64,000 nt of DNA from an uncultured Bacteroidota bacterium (GCA_903910445.1 CAIVZR010000056.1:1-64000); one strand, 5' to 3'. Positions 38,669 through 47,703 are shown, numbered from the stretch's first letter. A program made the numbers and translations. Notes: generated from the sequence alone by a model not told the origin.

Positions 38669-39115
38669 CTAAGAAAGTAATTTCTGGCGGAGGATGAATT
38701 CGTACTGTTCGTTATCCCTTTTAATTTTTTGTGATGCTTCGTAATTATCGTAAGCATCTTGTATTAGTTTCTTTAGTTCTTCGGCAACATAAGGCTTACG
38801 TACATACTGATATATTTTTCCTTTGTTTACTGCTTCAATTACCGTTTCCATATCGGTATATCCGGTAAGAAGTATACGCACCGGATCGGGGTAATCTTTC
38901 ATTACCTCTTCCAAGAACTCAACACCCGTTTTAATTGGCATACGTTGATCGGTAATAATCACATGAATCTTATTCTTCTCTAGAAGAAGTTTTCCTTCAT
39001 CGGCCGACTCGGCGATAAAGACTTCAAAATCGATACGGAAATTGGCTTTGAATGAAACTAAATTGTTTCTTTCATCATCCACGTAAAGTACTTTTATTTT
39101 AGGTTTCTCGCTCAT
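38669..39115 (-). CDS. Stand-alone response regulator (REC only)
   Basis: A 148-residue receiver protein: acidic pair DDE near residue 12, phospho-Asp in VIITDQRMPIKTG (about 58), Thr in RILLTGYTD, Lys in YVRKPYVAEEL, and a short C-terminal coiled helix (QKIKRDNEQYEFIL). There is no output domain. The DxRMP...RILLTG(Y/F) subtype also occurs in the receiver-kinase at 43207-44298. The start is 54 bp from the divergent ThiF-like gene, so it is probably a partner of that signalling cluster, acting by protein interaction or as a phosphate sink. Confidence 0.88.
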   Translation of the reverse strand: MSEKPKIKVLYVDDERNNLVSFKANFRIDFEVFIAESADEGKLLLEKNKIHVIITDQRMPIKTGVEFLEEVMKDYPDPVRILLTGYTDMETVIEAVNKGKIYQYVRKPYVAEELKKLIQDAYDNYEASQKIKRDNEQYEFILRQKLLS

Positions 39116-39147
39116 AAAACGGTATGTATATTCAATGTAAATTATGC

Positions 39148-39155
39148 TATATTTG
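39148..39155 (+). promoter_or_regulatory. Bacteroidota -7 element (TATATTTG) of the ThiF-kinase operon
   Basis: Exact TAnnTTTG whose last base is 15 nt before the ATG at 39170, giving a very short leader. It lies in the 54-bp divergent gap facing the response regulator. Confidence 0.5.
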
Positions 39156-39169
39156 CTTTTTTATTAGTG

Positions 39170-40282
39170 ATGTTCCAAAACAAATATAGCGCTTCCATTC
39201 ACAAAAGTAATAAAATATCGCAAAATTTCGCGCCCTTGTTTTTTCGTATTGCAAGTGAGGATGACCTCTTTTATCTCGATAGATTAATCCAATCGCATCC
39301 AGAGATTTGCATTATTGATGAAATCAAAAGTCAGCTTCGCGATTTAGTCAAGTTGCGAAACCCTTCGAAAAAACTCAACGAAGATGAGATCAATTCCTTG
39401 ATATTGAGCCATATTAACGAAACAAATATTGACGAATATGGAGTATGGGTTTATTATCCTTGGTGTAATAAATTAGTTCATCTTTTAGATGAAGGGGAGT
39501 TTGTAGAAGTAAGAACCAACAGAAATAAAAATAAGATTACTGCTGAAGAGCAGTCTCAATTAGCTACAAAAATTGTGGGTGTGATTGGGCTTTCCGTTGG
39601 GCAATCGGTATCAGTTACGATGGCCATGGAACGTTGCTTTGGTGAACTTCGCATTGCCGATTTTGATACTCTAGATCTTACGAATTGCAATAGAATTCGA
39701 ACTCCGGTTTCAAATTTGGGTTTGCCCAAAGCGGTGATTGTAGCTAGAGAAATTTCAGAGATAGACCCCTTTCTTACTGTAAAATGTTATTTAGATGGTA
39801 TTACTCCTGAGAATATAGACGATTTCATGACGAAGGATGGCAAGTTGGATGTGCTGGTAGAAGAATGTGATAGTGTAGAAATAAAAATTGTTAGTCGATT
39901 CAAGGCCAAAGAACATCGTATTCCAGTAGTGATGGAAATGAGTGATCGTTGTATGATTGATGTGGAGCGATACGACTTAGAGCCTGATTTGAAGATGTTT
40001 CAAGGTAATATTGAGCACCTCGATTTAATCAATATCAAGGATTTAAATCCTCAACAAAAGATGGCATACATGTATCCAATGGTGAGTGGTGATAATGTAT
40101 CAATGCGACTCAAGGCATCTGTTGGAGAGATGGGAAAAACCTTATCTGCATGGCCTCAATTGGCATCTGCAGTAATTCTGGGGGGAGGCGCAAGCGCCGA
40201 TGTTGTGCGCAGAATTTTACTCGACCATACCCGAATTTCGGGAAGGTTTTATTTTGATATTGAACAAACCATAGGAAAATAA
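39170..40282 (+). CDS. E1/ThiF-like adenylyltransferase
   Basis: A 370-residue protein. Residues 1-120 are an uncharacterised N-terminal region. An E1-like Rossmann domain follows from about 134: nucleotide loop VGVIGLSVGQS (137-147), Asp164/Asp166 in RIADFDTLD, Arg175 in NCNRIRTP, Lys187 in GLPKAVIV, and the Mg-site region DVLVEECDSVEIK (about 235). These are the ATP-binding residues of ThiF/MoeB/E1 enzymes that adenylate a carboxylate. No CxxC zinc site or obvious catalytic Cys loop of MoeB is seen. Related E1 domains occur fused to nitroreductases (Rv1355c type), but that part is absent here. The GTG at 39167 is possible, but the ATG at 39170 is preferred. It is the first gene of an operon with a GNAT-like enzyme and kinases; its substrate is unknown. 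Confidence 0.85.
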   Translation: MFQNKYSASIHKSNKISQNFAPLFFRIASEDDLFYLDRLIQSHPEICIIDEIKSQLRDLVKLRNPSKKLNEDEINSLILSHINETNIDEYGVWVYYPWCNKLVHLLDEGEFVEVRTNRNKNKITAEEQSQLATKIVGVIGLSVGQSVSVTMAMERCFGELRIADFDTLDLTNCNRIRTPVSNLGLPKAVIVAREISEIDPFLTVKCYLDGITPENIDDFMTKDGKLDVLVEECDSVEIKIVSRFKAKEHRIPVVMEMSDRCMIDVERYDLEPDLKMFQGNIEHLDLINIKDLNPQQKMAYMYPMVSGDNVSMRLKASVGEMGKTLSAWPQLASAVILGGGASADVVRRILLDHTRISGRFYFDIEQTIGK

Positions 40283-40365
40283 TTAAAACTTGTTTTGAGA
40301 ATGTGTTCCATTTTTATAATTTGCACGCAACTTGAAAACAAATAACTATTTTTTAGCACACAGAG

Positions 40366-41082
40366 ATGATTAGAATTAGAGCTTTTCGGGCTATAGATGA
40401 ACCTCAGACCTGCAATAGGTTTTTGGAGGGACACCGAAAGGTGCTCGAGGAATTCAATTTGGAGAATATCACCACCAATACACCTAAGTGGATAAGCCAT
40501 CCGCAAACATATGTAGTGATTGGAGAACTTGATGGAGATTTGATTGGAGGAATCCGTGTACAATTGGCAGATGGAGATTTTCCATTGCCTGTAGAAGATG
40601 CTGTTGGGCATTTTGATGCAAACATTCATAAATTGGTCGAAAAATATAGAACAGACGTGGGAACAGGTGAGCTTTGTGGACTTTGGAATTCTAGAAGGCT
40701 ACCTCCAAACTTGGGGATTACCGTTCTGTTATCCATTGCTGCAGTGTCCATTTGCGACCAACTAACCATAAAAAACCTTTTTGCAATTTGTGCGGGATAT
40801 ACTTTAGCGGGTGCACGTCGATTGGGCTTTGAGATTGAAAAGTCGGTTGGAAATAATGGAGAATTTACTTATCCAAATTCTAATTTTGTGGCGAGGGTTT
40901 TAAGCATGAATTGTATTACTTTAGCATCCTCCAATGTGCAATATAAAGGTGAGATGTTGGATTTAAGAGCTGACCGTAATTTCAAAAGAATTTTGCAAAC
41001 TTCACAAGAGCCTATTCCTATTGAATACGATCTTATATTGAAGAATATCACTAGTGACATATTAAATGGTACTAAAAATTAA
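40366..41082 (+). CDS. GNAT/autoinducer-synthase-like acyltransferase
   Basis: A 238-residue protein with the layout of LuxI/FeeM-like GNAT acyltransferases. An N-terminal RIRAFRAIDEPQTCNRF segment is followed by TYVVIGELDGDLIGGIRVQL (beta hairpin with GG-R), then GTGELCGLWNSRRLPPNLG (the place of the LuxI E-x-SR motif), a helix ITVLLSIAAVSICD, LFAICAGYTLAGARRLGF, and a C-terminal TYPNSNFVARVLSMN. Such enzymes transfer acyl groups to amino compounds, and LuxI members make quorum-sensing signals. Similarity is by pattern only. It is 83 bp after the E1-like gene and 6 bp before the receptor kinase, so synthesis and sensing could be coupled. It could instead modify a lipid or peptide. Confidence 0.6.
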   Translation: MIRIRAFRAIDEPQTCNRFLEGHRKVLEEFNLENITTNTPKWISHPQTYVVIGELDGDLIGGIRVQLADGDFPLPVEDAVGHFDANIHKLVEKYRTDVGTGELCGLWNSRRLPPNLGITVLLSIAAVSICDQLTIKNLFAICAGYTLAGARRLGFEIEKSVGNNGEFTYPNSNFVARVLSMNCITLASSNVQYKGEMLDLRADRNFKRILQTSQEPIPIEYDLILKNITSDILNGTKN

Positions 41083-41088
41083 CGAATA

Positions 41089-43203
41089 ATGAGACAAAGA
41101 ATCCTCCTGATGTTGCTGCTCTTCAGAGCGGTTGTTTCATATTCCATACAACCCGTTACTTTTCAAAAGAACGATCAGCCACAACTCATTGGTAAAAAAA
41201 TTGAATATTACGAAGATAAAAAGAGTGATAAAAAAATTGAAGAGATTGCCAATAATGTAACTTTCACTCCCCACGCTAAAGATGTTGCTAATTTCGGACT
41301 TGAAAATTCATCTTTTTGGATTCATTTTCAAATTTTCAATAACTCCGACTTACCCGAATTATTATTGGAGGTAGCCCAACCACAAGAAGATGAGATAGAA
41401 CTCTATACCCGAAATGCTGATGGTAGTTTTATTGTTATAAAGATGGGCGACAAATTGCCTTTCAGCGAACGTAGCTATCGTTTTCCAGCATTTATTTTCA
41501 AGTTACCCCTCTTGCCTGCTGCAACTGGCGACTATTACCTTAGAGTAAAAAATCACGAACAACAACAAGTGCCAATCTATATCGGGGCACCTGATGATAT
41601 CATTAATAAAAATATCAATAGCGAAACCATCATCGCTTTGTATATGGGTATCATCCTCGTGATGTTTCTATATAACCTCTTTTTGTATTTTAGTATTCGC
41701 GACAAATCCTATCTCTATTATGTATCTTATGTAATTACCATTGGTATTACACAAATAGCATTATTGGGATACGCATTTAAATTCTTATGGCCTAATAACC
41801 CATGGTTGCAAAATAATGCAACCTATATCTTTAGTAGTTTATCAGGCATCGCAATTTCAATCTTCTTACAAGACTTCTTAAAAACGCGTATTGTAACGCC
41901 TCGATTAAGCAGAATCATAGATGTATTCGTTTTAGGATATATTATTTGCATACCGATTGCAACTGTTTTCCACCAATATATCACAGGATATTACATGCTT
42001 CAAGTACTCGGAATGGGTGGAGCAGCAATAGCAATTGCAACTGCAGTAATTGCACTTCAGAAGAAAGTTGCTTCAGCAAAATTCTTTCTATTCGCTTGGT
42101 TGGTATTTCTTTTAGGAGTTATCATTTTCGTTTGTAAAGATTACAATATCGTACCATATAATTCATTCTCACTCTATACACTTCCTTTAGGATCGGCCAT
42201 TGAGTTAGTGCTCATCTCCTTTGCTTTGGCCAACCGTATCAATATCTTGAAAAAAGAAAAAGAAGCTTCTCAAATGGAAGCGCTGAGAGCTGCTGAAGAA
42301 AATGAACGCTTGGTATTAGAGCAAAATACAATCCTCGATGCAGAGGTGAAAGAGCGAACTAAAGATTTGCAATCGGCCATGGTTGAATTAAAACGTTCGG
42401 AAGTGGAATTGGTAAATCGTGAGAAGATGTCGTCATTGGGTTTGCTTACTGCTGGTATTGCTCACGAAATTAATAATCCAATTAACTTTGTTTCTGCAAG
42501 TGTATCACCATTAAAACGCGATATCCTCGATATCATCGATTTAATGAATGAGTACGAAACTTTACATGGTGACGGATTTACAAAGGAACGTTTTGAGGAA
42601 ATTGAAAAGATGAAGGAGCGATTGGATACACCATTTGTTGTTGAAGAAATTAATATGCTTCTAAATGGTATTGAAGAAGGAGCAGTTCGCACAGCCAATA
42701 TCGTTCGTGGATTGCAAAAGTTCTCACGCTCTGATGAACATATTATGAAGAATGCCGACCTGATTGATGGCATTGAAAATACATTAACGCTCTTAAGCAC
42801 ACAGATTAAAGATCAAATAACCATTGAAAGAGATTACCAACCAATTCCATTTTTGGATTGCTCACCAGGTAAACTCAACCAAGTGTTTTTGAATATTCTT
42901 TCCAATGCTGTTCATGCTTTGCAGAGCAGTAACAGAAAACAAAAAATCATCACAATTGCTACTTATGTGAAAGATAATTGCATATTCATCAGTATGAAAG
43001 ACAATGGAGTTGGAATTCCCGACAGTGAACATGAAAAGATTTTCGATCCGTTTTATACCACCAAGGAAGTTGGCAAAGGAACTGGCTTAGGATTGTCAAT
43101 TTCGTATGGCATCATCAAAGATCATAAGGGTGAAATCATTGTGAATAGCCGCCAGGGAGCTGGTGCTGAATTTATTTTAAAACTTCCGATTATTACCTAC
43201 TAA
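41089..43203 (+). CDS. 7TM-DISM receptor histidine kinase
   Basis: A 704-residue inner-membrane sensor kinase. A signal peptide or first helix (1-20) is followed by a periplasmic 7TMR-DISMED2 beta domain (about 25-175; FGLENSSFWIHFQIFN, DYYLRVKNHEQQQVPIYIG), seven transmembrane helices (about 182-390), a coiled-coil linker, HisKA with His in AGIAHEINNPINFV (about 465), and HATPase_c with NQVFLNILSNAVHAL, DNGVGIPD and GKGTGLGLSI. DISMED2 domains are thought to bind carbohydrates or other small ligands. It is 6 bp after the acyltransferase gene and 3 bp before a receiver-kinase, so it is the likely receptor of the operon. Confidence 0.93.
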   Translation: MRQRILLMLLLFRAVVSYSIQPVTFQKNDQPQLIGKKIEYYEDKKSDKKIEEIANNVTFTPHAKDVANFGLENSSFWIHFQIFNNSDLPELLLEVAQPQEDEIELYTRNADGSFIVIKMGDKLPFSERSYRFPAFIFKLPLLPAATGDYYLRVKNHEQQQVPIYIGAPDDIINKNINSETIIALYMGIILVMFLYNLFLYFSIRDKSYLYYVSYVITIGITQIALLGYAFKFLWPNNPWLQNNATYIFSSLSGIAISIFLQDFLKTRIVTPRLSRIIDVFVLGYIICIPIATVFHQYITGYYMLQVLGMGGAAIAIATAVIALQKKVASAKFFLFAWLVFLLGVIIFVCKDYNIVPYNSFSLYTLPLGSAIELVLISFALANRINILKKEKEASQMEALRAAEENERLVLEQNTILDAEVKERTKDLQSAMVELKRSEVELVNREKMSSLGLLTAGIAHEINNPINFVSASVSPLKRDILDIIDLMNEYETLHGDGFTKERFEEIEKMKERLDTPFVVEEINMLLNGIEEGAVRTANIVRGLQKFSRSDEHIMKNADLIDGIENTLTLLSTQIKDQITIERDYQPIPFLDCSPGKLNQVFLNILSNAVHALQSSNRKQKIITIATYVKDNCIFISMKDNGVGIPDSEHEKIFDPFYTTKEVGKGTGLGLSISYGIIKDHKGEIIVNSRQGAGAEFILKLPIITY

Positions 43204-43206
43204 GAA

Positions 43207-44298
43207 ATGAGACCTAAAATTTTATATGTAGATGACGAACATCAAAATCTGACGATTTTCGCATCCCTCCTCCGAAAGCAATACGAGGTACTTACTTCAG
43301 TCACGGTTTCTGGAGCTTACGACATCCTTCATGAGCACAAGGATATTCCTATTGTGGTGGCCGACGAAAGAATGCCAGAGCAAAGGGGTATTACTTTTCT
43401 TGAGAATGTTAAAACCATTAATCCCGATTGCATCAGGATTTTATTAACCGGATTCGCGGATAAGGAAGTACTCGAATATGCTATCAATAAATCGGGGATT
43501 TCATTCTTTATTGAGAAGCCGTGGAATGAAACCATTCTTCACATATCGCTTGAAAATGCAATTGAGCTCTATGATTCTCGTCAAATTTTAAGACTCAGAA
43601 ATGTGGAACTTCAAAAAGCGAATGATGCCCTCACACGCTTTACCTATAGCGCTTCCCATGAAATGCGTTCACCCCTCACCAATATACTCGGAATCGTAAA
43701 AGTATCGCGCTTAGATAATGATATAGAAGATCTGAAGAACTATTTCAATATGATTGAATCTTCCGTGATTCATCTCGACGGATTTGTAAAAAACTTAATT
43801 GGATACTATAAAAATGCAGGGATTGATTTGGAATTCCATGAAGTGGATATTCAAAAAATAATAGATGAAATTATTGGCGCATTCAAATTTATTGAAGGCT
43901 CTAAAAATATCACATATAATGTTTCTGTCGAAGGAACAGAGAAGCTCATTTCCGATGCTACCCGTATTAAAATGGTGATGACGAACTTAGTGACCAATGC
44001 CATCAAGTTTCAGAAGAATGATGGAACACCATCTGTCATCAATATACATGTCAATGTTAATGCAAGTGAAGCAAGTATCGTAATTAGTGATAACGGAATT
44101 GGAATAGATGAAGAAGAACAAAAGAAACTTTTCAATATGTTCTATCGCTCCTTACATCCCCGTTCTGGTACTGGAATTGGATTGTTTATTGTAAAAGAAA
44201 CCATCGAAAAGCTCGGAGGCACCATCACCCTCTCTTCACAAAAAGAAGTAGGAACTACCTTCAAAATTTCACTCTTAAATCACCTTGCTAAAAAATGA
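43207..44298 (+). CDS. Receiver-histidine kinase (REC-HisKA-HATPase)
   Basis: A 363-residue cytoplasmic protein. The N-terminal receiver (1-120) has YVDDEHQN, phospho-Asp in VVADERMPEQRG (about 54) and Lys in FFIEKPWNE. HisKA follows with His in SASHEMRSPLTNILG (about 157), then HATPase_c with MTNLVTNAIKFQKN, DNGIGIDEE and GTGIGLFIVKE. A receiver before a kinase allows the upstream 7TM kinase to control a second kinase. It starts 3 bp after the 7TM kinase gene and its stop overlaps the next receiver gene by 4 bp (ATGA), so translation is probably coupled. Confidence 0.92.
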   Translation: MRPKILYVDDEHQNLTIFASLLRKQYEVLTSVTVSGAYDILHEHKDIPIVVADERMPEQRGITFLENVKTINPDCIRILLTGFADKEVLEYAINKSGISFFIEKPWNETILHISLENAIELYDSRQILRLRNVELQKANDALTRFTYSASHEMRSPLTNILGIVKVSRLDNDIEDLKNYFNMIESSVIHLDGFVKNLIGYYKNAGIDLEFHEVDIQKIIDEIIGAFKFIEGSKNITYNVSVEGTEKLISDATRIKMVMTNLVTNAIKFQKNDGTPSVINIHVNVNASEASIVISDNGIGIDEEEQKKLFNMFYRSLHPRSGTGIGLFIVKETIEKLGGTITLSSQKEVGTTFKISLLNHLAKK

Positions 44299-44675
44299 TA
44301 CAGCCTAAGTTTATAATTGTTGATGATAACCCGATTGATTTAATGGTAAACAGGCGTTTGCTACAAAATACCTTCGAGGGTGCTACGGTGAATTCATTTA
44401 ATAACTCCGTTGATGCTGTTGAGTTCTTTAAGAAGAATGGAAATAATAGCGCCGAGTTACCCAATGTACTTTTGCTCGATATTATCATGCCCCGTCTTGA
44501 TGGCTTTCAAGTAATTGAAGAACTCGAAAAAATATTCACTGCAATTCCTTTTAAAATTTTTCTACTATCATCAACATTGGATGATGCCGATTTCGACAAG
44601 GCCAAGGAAAGCCGTTCGGTTCAAAGAATTCTTGGAAAACCATTGGATACCGAGAACCTGAAAACGCTAATCTAA
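44295..44675 (+). CDS. Response regulator (REC only), end of the ThiF-kinase operon
   Basis: A 126-residue CheY-like receiver: IIVDDNPIDLMVNRRLL (acidic pair at 9-10), phospho-Asp in NVLLLDIIMPRLDGF (about 61), Ser in FLLSSTLDD and Lys in RILGKPLDTENL. There is no output domain. The sequence is of a different subtype from the receiver at 38669-39115. The ATGA overlap with the receiver-kinase supports a direct kinase-receiver pair. It ends 3 bp from a convergent lipoprotein gene with no terminator between. Confidence 0.9.
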   Translation: MIQPKFIIVDDNPIDLMVNRRLLQNTFEGATVNSFNNSVDAVEFFKKNGNNSAELPNVLLLDIIMPRLDGFQVIEELEKIFTAIPFKIFLLSSTLDDADFDKAKESRSVQRILGKPLDTENLKTLI

Positions 44676-44678
44676 TTA

Positions 44679-44945
44679 TTACTTGCCCTTTTCTTGAGAA
44701 GCTTCAATGAAGTTTCCTTCTGAATCAAAAGAGGCCTCAAATTCTTTGCCATCGCTTTTCCATTCGGCTTCATATTCTAATTTTCCATGTTCCTTCTCTT
44801 TGCTCCATTGAGGGTCAGTAACTGAGGGATATCGTGCAGCAAAAGCCGAACGAACTGCGGGTGGTACCGATTCAGTTATTAATTTTTGTTCGATGCATGC
44901 TGAGATGAATAACAAAAATATAAATAGGGTTAGATATTTATTCAT
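44679..44945 (-). CDS. PepSY-like lipoprotein
   Basis: An 88-residue small protein. A signal peptide with lipobox FISAC (Cys about 17) is followed by one PepSY-like (PF11396-type) domain: VPPAVRSAFAARYPSVTDPQWSKEKEHGKLEYEAEWKSDG (given in parts), ending DSEGNFIEASQEK. Such proteins are periplasmic or outer-membrane-attached in Bacteroidota; a role in inhibiting peptidases or binding ligands is only suggested. It lies 3 bp from the end of the response regulator gene, tail to tail. Confidence 0.82.
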   Translation of the reverse strand: MNKYLTLFIFLLFISACIEQKLITESVPPAVRSAFAARYPSVTDPQWSKEKEHGKLEYEAEWKSDGKEFEASFDSEGNFIEASQEKGK

Positions 44946-44987
44946 GATATAGGTTAGCGTTAATTGCTTGATTTGATTAATAAAAGA

Positions 44988-46220
44988 TTAGAAATGATCA
45001 TACCAGGTAAGATAGAATTTCTTCACCGTCTTACTTAATGCCATAATATTATGTTGGTCGCTTGCCTTTGCAATATCGCGTACCGCCCCATCTTGATATA
45101 AAATTTTAATGGTATTCACCGCGCTATTATATGCGTTATTCTCTACCTTACCCTGTAATACAAAGTAGGCAGCATCTTCAACACTTATCTTTAACAATTT
45201 AGATACGTGCTTCAACCTGCGATCGATTTCGGCCTTTGGAGTTTCCTTATCGCTGATAAGCACTTCAGGTAATTTGCGATTCAAGATATTCCTACACAAA
45301 GAACTCAATACTTTATCAGAATGATTTTGCCAAACTTTAATCGAAGTGGTAATATCATTATCGTCGAGCTGGCTGAATAAATCGAGATTCAAAGGATTGG
45401 AAGCGAATTGTTTTGCGCTGATATGGTTATAAAGAAAATGTTCAAATGCTGGAGTAGCAAATAATTGCACCTTTTTTTTCGCCAATTCGCGTGCCCTGCG
45501 CAAAATTGCAATAAGTACTTGCTCAGCTGCCAATACCGTTTTATGCAAATACACCTGCCAATACATGAGCCTACGCGAAATGATAAAATTCTCAATGCTA
45601 TAAATACCCTTCACTTCAACCACCAACTCATCTTTCCTTACATCCAACATTTTAATAATTCGATCACTCCCAATCATCCCTTCTATCACACCCGTGAAGA
45701 AACTATCTCTTCGTAAATAATCAAGCCGATCCATATCTAATTGACCACTTACCAACTGATGAAGAAATTTCTTGCTATATAGATTATTGAAAATCTGAAT
45801 CGCCATTGTTAAGCGGCCCCCGAACTCCTCATTCAATTTATTCATCATCAACGCCGAGATTGTTTCATGACTCACTTTTTGAACAATACTGTTTTCAAGA
45901 GCGTGAGAAAATGGACCATGTCCGATATCGTGAAGTAATACAGCTACACACGCTGCCTCGGCCTCGGCATCAGTAATTTGCACGCCTTTTAACTTCAAGT
46001 TATCAATGGCCTGTGTTGTTAGCCACATCGCTCCTAATGCATGATGAAATCGGGTATGCAATGCTCCAGGGTATACCAAATGGGTTAACCCCAACTGTTT
46101 TATTCGCCGCAATCGCTGAAACCATGGGTGTTCCAACAATTCAAAAACCAAGTCGTATGGAATTTTTATAAATCCATACACGGGGTCATTCACAATCTTA
46201 TTTTTATTTTTCTGTGTCAT
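44988..46220 (-). CDS. HD-domain phosphohydrolase
   Basis: A 410-residue HD-superfamily protein related to dGTP triphosphohydrolases. Metal-site residues are visible: His in HTRFHHALGAMWL (about 57-60), HD in VLLHDIGHGPFSHALEN (about 95), and Asp in DMDRLDYLRRDSFF (about 165). Family members hydrolyse nucleotides or similar phosphate compounds; the exact substrate is unclear. The start ATG lies inside the 3' end of the GT39 gene (17-bp overlap), which indicates co-transcription and possibly coupled translation, although the functions appear unrelated. Confidence 0.9.
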   Translation of the reverse strand: MTQKNKNKIVNDPVYGFIKIPYDLVFELLEHPWFQRLRRIKQLGLTHLVYPGALHTRFHHALGAMWLTTQAIDNLKLKGVQITDAEAEAACVAVLLHDIGHGPFSHALENSIVQKVSHETISALMMNKLNEEFGGRLTMAIQIFNNLYSKKFLHQLVSGQLDMDRLDYLRRDSFFTGVIEGMIGSDRIIKMLDVRKDELVVEVKGIYSIENFIISRRLMYWQVYLHKTVLAAEQVLIAILRRARELAKKKVQLFATPAFEHFLYNHISAKQFASNPLNLDLFSQLDDNDITTSIKVWQNHSDKVLSSLCRNILNRKLPEVLISDKETPKAEIDRRLKHVSKLLKISVEDAAYFVLQGKVENNAYNSAVNTIKILYQDGAVRDIAKASDQHNIMALSKTVKKFYLTWYDHF

Positions 46221-47703
46221 GAGCTTTTAAGGAATCTAATCGATAGGCAAAAATATCGTTTTCGTGACGCAATAACGTAGCATGAAATTTATTTAGCATC
46301 AGATCTTGTAAATTTGTCTCAAACAACATCACCGAGTCGTTTACTTGTAATTCATCGTAGGTGATTGTGCCTACACGTTGCCCCCGGTTTTGCATCTGCT
46401 TTAAGTAAAACGAATGATGTGGTGCATAGCCTCCACCTGAAAGGAAATGATATCCAGTTAAGTTGAGTTGCTCTCTATTCGCCATTTGCAGATAGGTTGC
46501 CATGGTATAAAAATATTTCTCTTGATATTCTTCATCCGAGTGATAAATACGTGGCATTAATTTCACTCCTCCGAATACTCCAAAACCCAATACCATCAAT
46601 ATTAACAGAGCAGGTTTCATCACACTGCTTTTTTGTCGTTTCTCCCACAGTTGATTGAGATAATAAAAGAACCCAGCACAAATTAAAACAACGAAAATGT
46701 ACGCAGGAGCATCATACCAAAATAATTTTGTTGCCGATAAACTAATAATTAATAGAAATCCAAAAAGGATGATAAAAGAAAACAGGATTATTTTTTTCAC
46801 CTTTATATCTTCAATTAAAAAGTAAGAAATGAGTCCGGCTAATACAAAATACCAATAATACCGAAACCATTGATTGACACCATTGCTAATATAAAACAAA
46901 AAATCAGCATCATGTCCTTGGGCTGGCTTTAGATACATGGATTTCCATTCCGATTCCACCACCAAGTCCCAATAGCCGGGCTGTGCTTCATTTCGAATGA
47001 TATAATAACCTACCACCAAAATCAAAAAGAGCAGTATCCCTAGGTAAGTATGCTTGTCTTTCAATAAAAACGTGAGTTTTTTTTGTGTGAGCGTGTAGAT
47101 AAATAATGATGGAAAGAAAAGAAGCCCCGCCGTGCCCTTCATCAACACTGCCAATGCAAAAAATAAAAAGGTGCTATATAAAAACACACGCTTCTGATTG
47201 TCTAAAAAAATAAAATACGTTAAGGCACCTAGCCCAGTAAAACAACCCAATGGCGCATCATAATCTCCTGTTCGAGCCACATGGGTTCGAATCAATGCCT
47301 CGCTCGTCAGTAATAAAATACCGCATAAAATGGCAATCCAATAACTCTTAAAGTATTTCCAAGCAAAGAGCATCATTCCTATAGAAAGCAGCGAAGTGCA
47401 TACAGCTGAAGGAAAGCGAATGGCAAATTCATTAACCCCAAAGAGTATCATACTCCAAACCTGCATCCAGATAAGCACTGCCGGTTTGGTTCCGAAGGTA
47501 TCAGGAATCCCATCGAAGGTGGGAACCCAAAATTGCCGGCTCTGAAACATTTCATAAGCATTGTGGGCCTGACGGCCCTCATCCCAAATACGGATGGGTA
47601 ACTTACCGAGTTCACTGAAACAAGGAAAGAGCGGTATTGCCAGAATTACCACAACCTGTAGGATGTGTATCAAGCTAATATTATTTTTTATCGTGCCTGG
47701 CAT
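46204..47703 (-). CDS. GT39-family membrane glycosyltransferase (ArnT/PMT-like)
   Basis: A 499-residue polytopic membrane protein with about eleven hydrophobic helices. The first periplasmic loop contains RIWDEGRQAHNAYEM (about 37, with the catalytic acidic pair region D-E) and FGTKPAVLIWMQVW, typical of dolichyl-phosphate-mannose or ArnT-like transferases that use polyprenyl-phosphate sugars. It probably decorates lipid A, glycans or proteins on the periplasmic side. It overlaps the HD gene start and is divergent from porX. Confidence 0.87.
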   Translation of the reverse strand: MPGTIKNNISLIHILQVVVILAIPLFPCFSELGKLPIRIWDEGRQAHNAYEMFQSRQFWVPTFDGIPDTFGTKPAVLIWMQVWSMILFGVNEFAIRFPSAVCTSLLSIGMMLFAWKYFKSYWIAILCGILLLTSEALIRTHVARTGDYDAPLGCFTGLGALTYFIFLDNQKRVFLYSTFLFFALAVLMKGTAGLLFFPSLFIYTLTQKKLTFLLKDKHTYLGILLFLILVVGYYIIRNEAQPGYWDLVVESEWKSMYLKPAQGHDADFLFYISNGVNQWFRYYWYFVLAGLISYFLIEDIKVKKIILFSFIILFGFLLIISLSATKLFWYDAPAYIFVVLICAGFFYYLNQLWEKRQKSSVMKPALLILMVLGFGVFGGVKLMPRIYHSDEEYQEKYFYTMATYLQMANREQLNLTGYHFLSGGGYAPHHSFYLKQMQNRGQRVGTITYDELQVNDSVMLFETNLQDLMLNKFHATLLRHENDIFAYRLDSLKAHDTEK

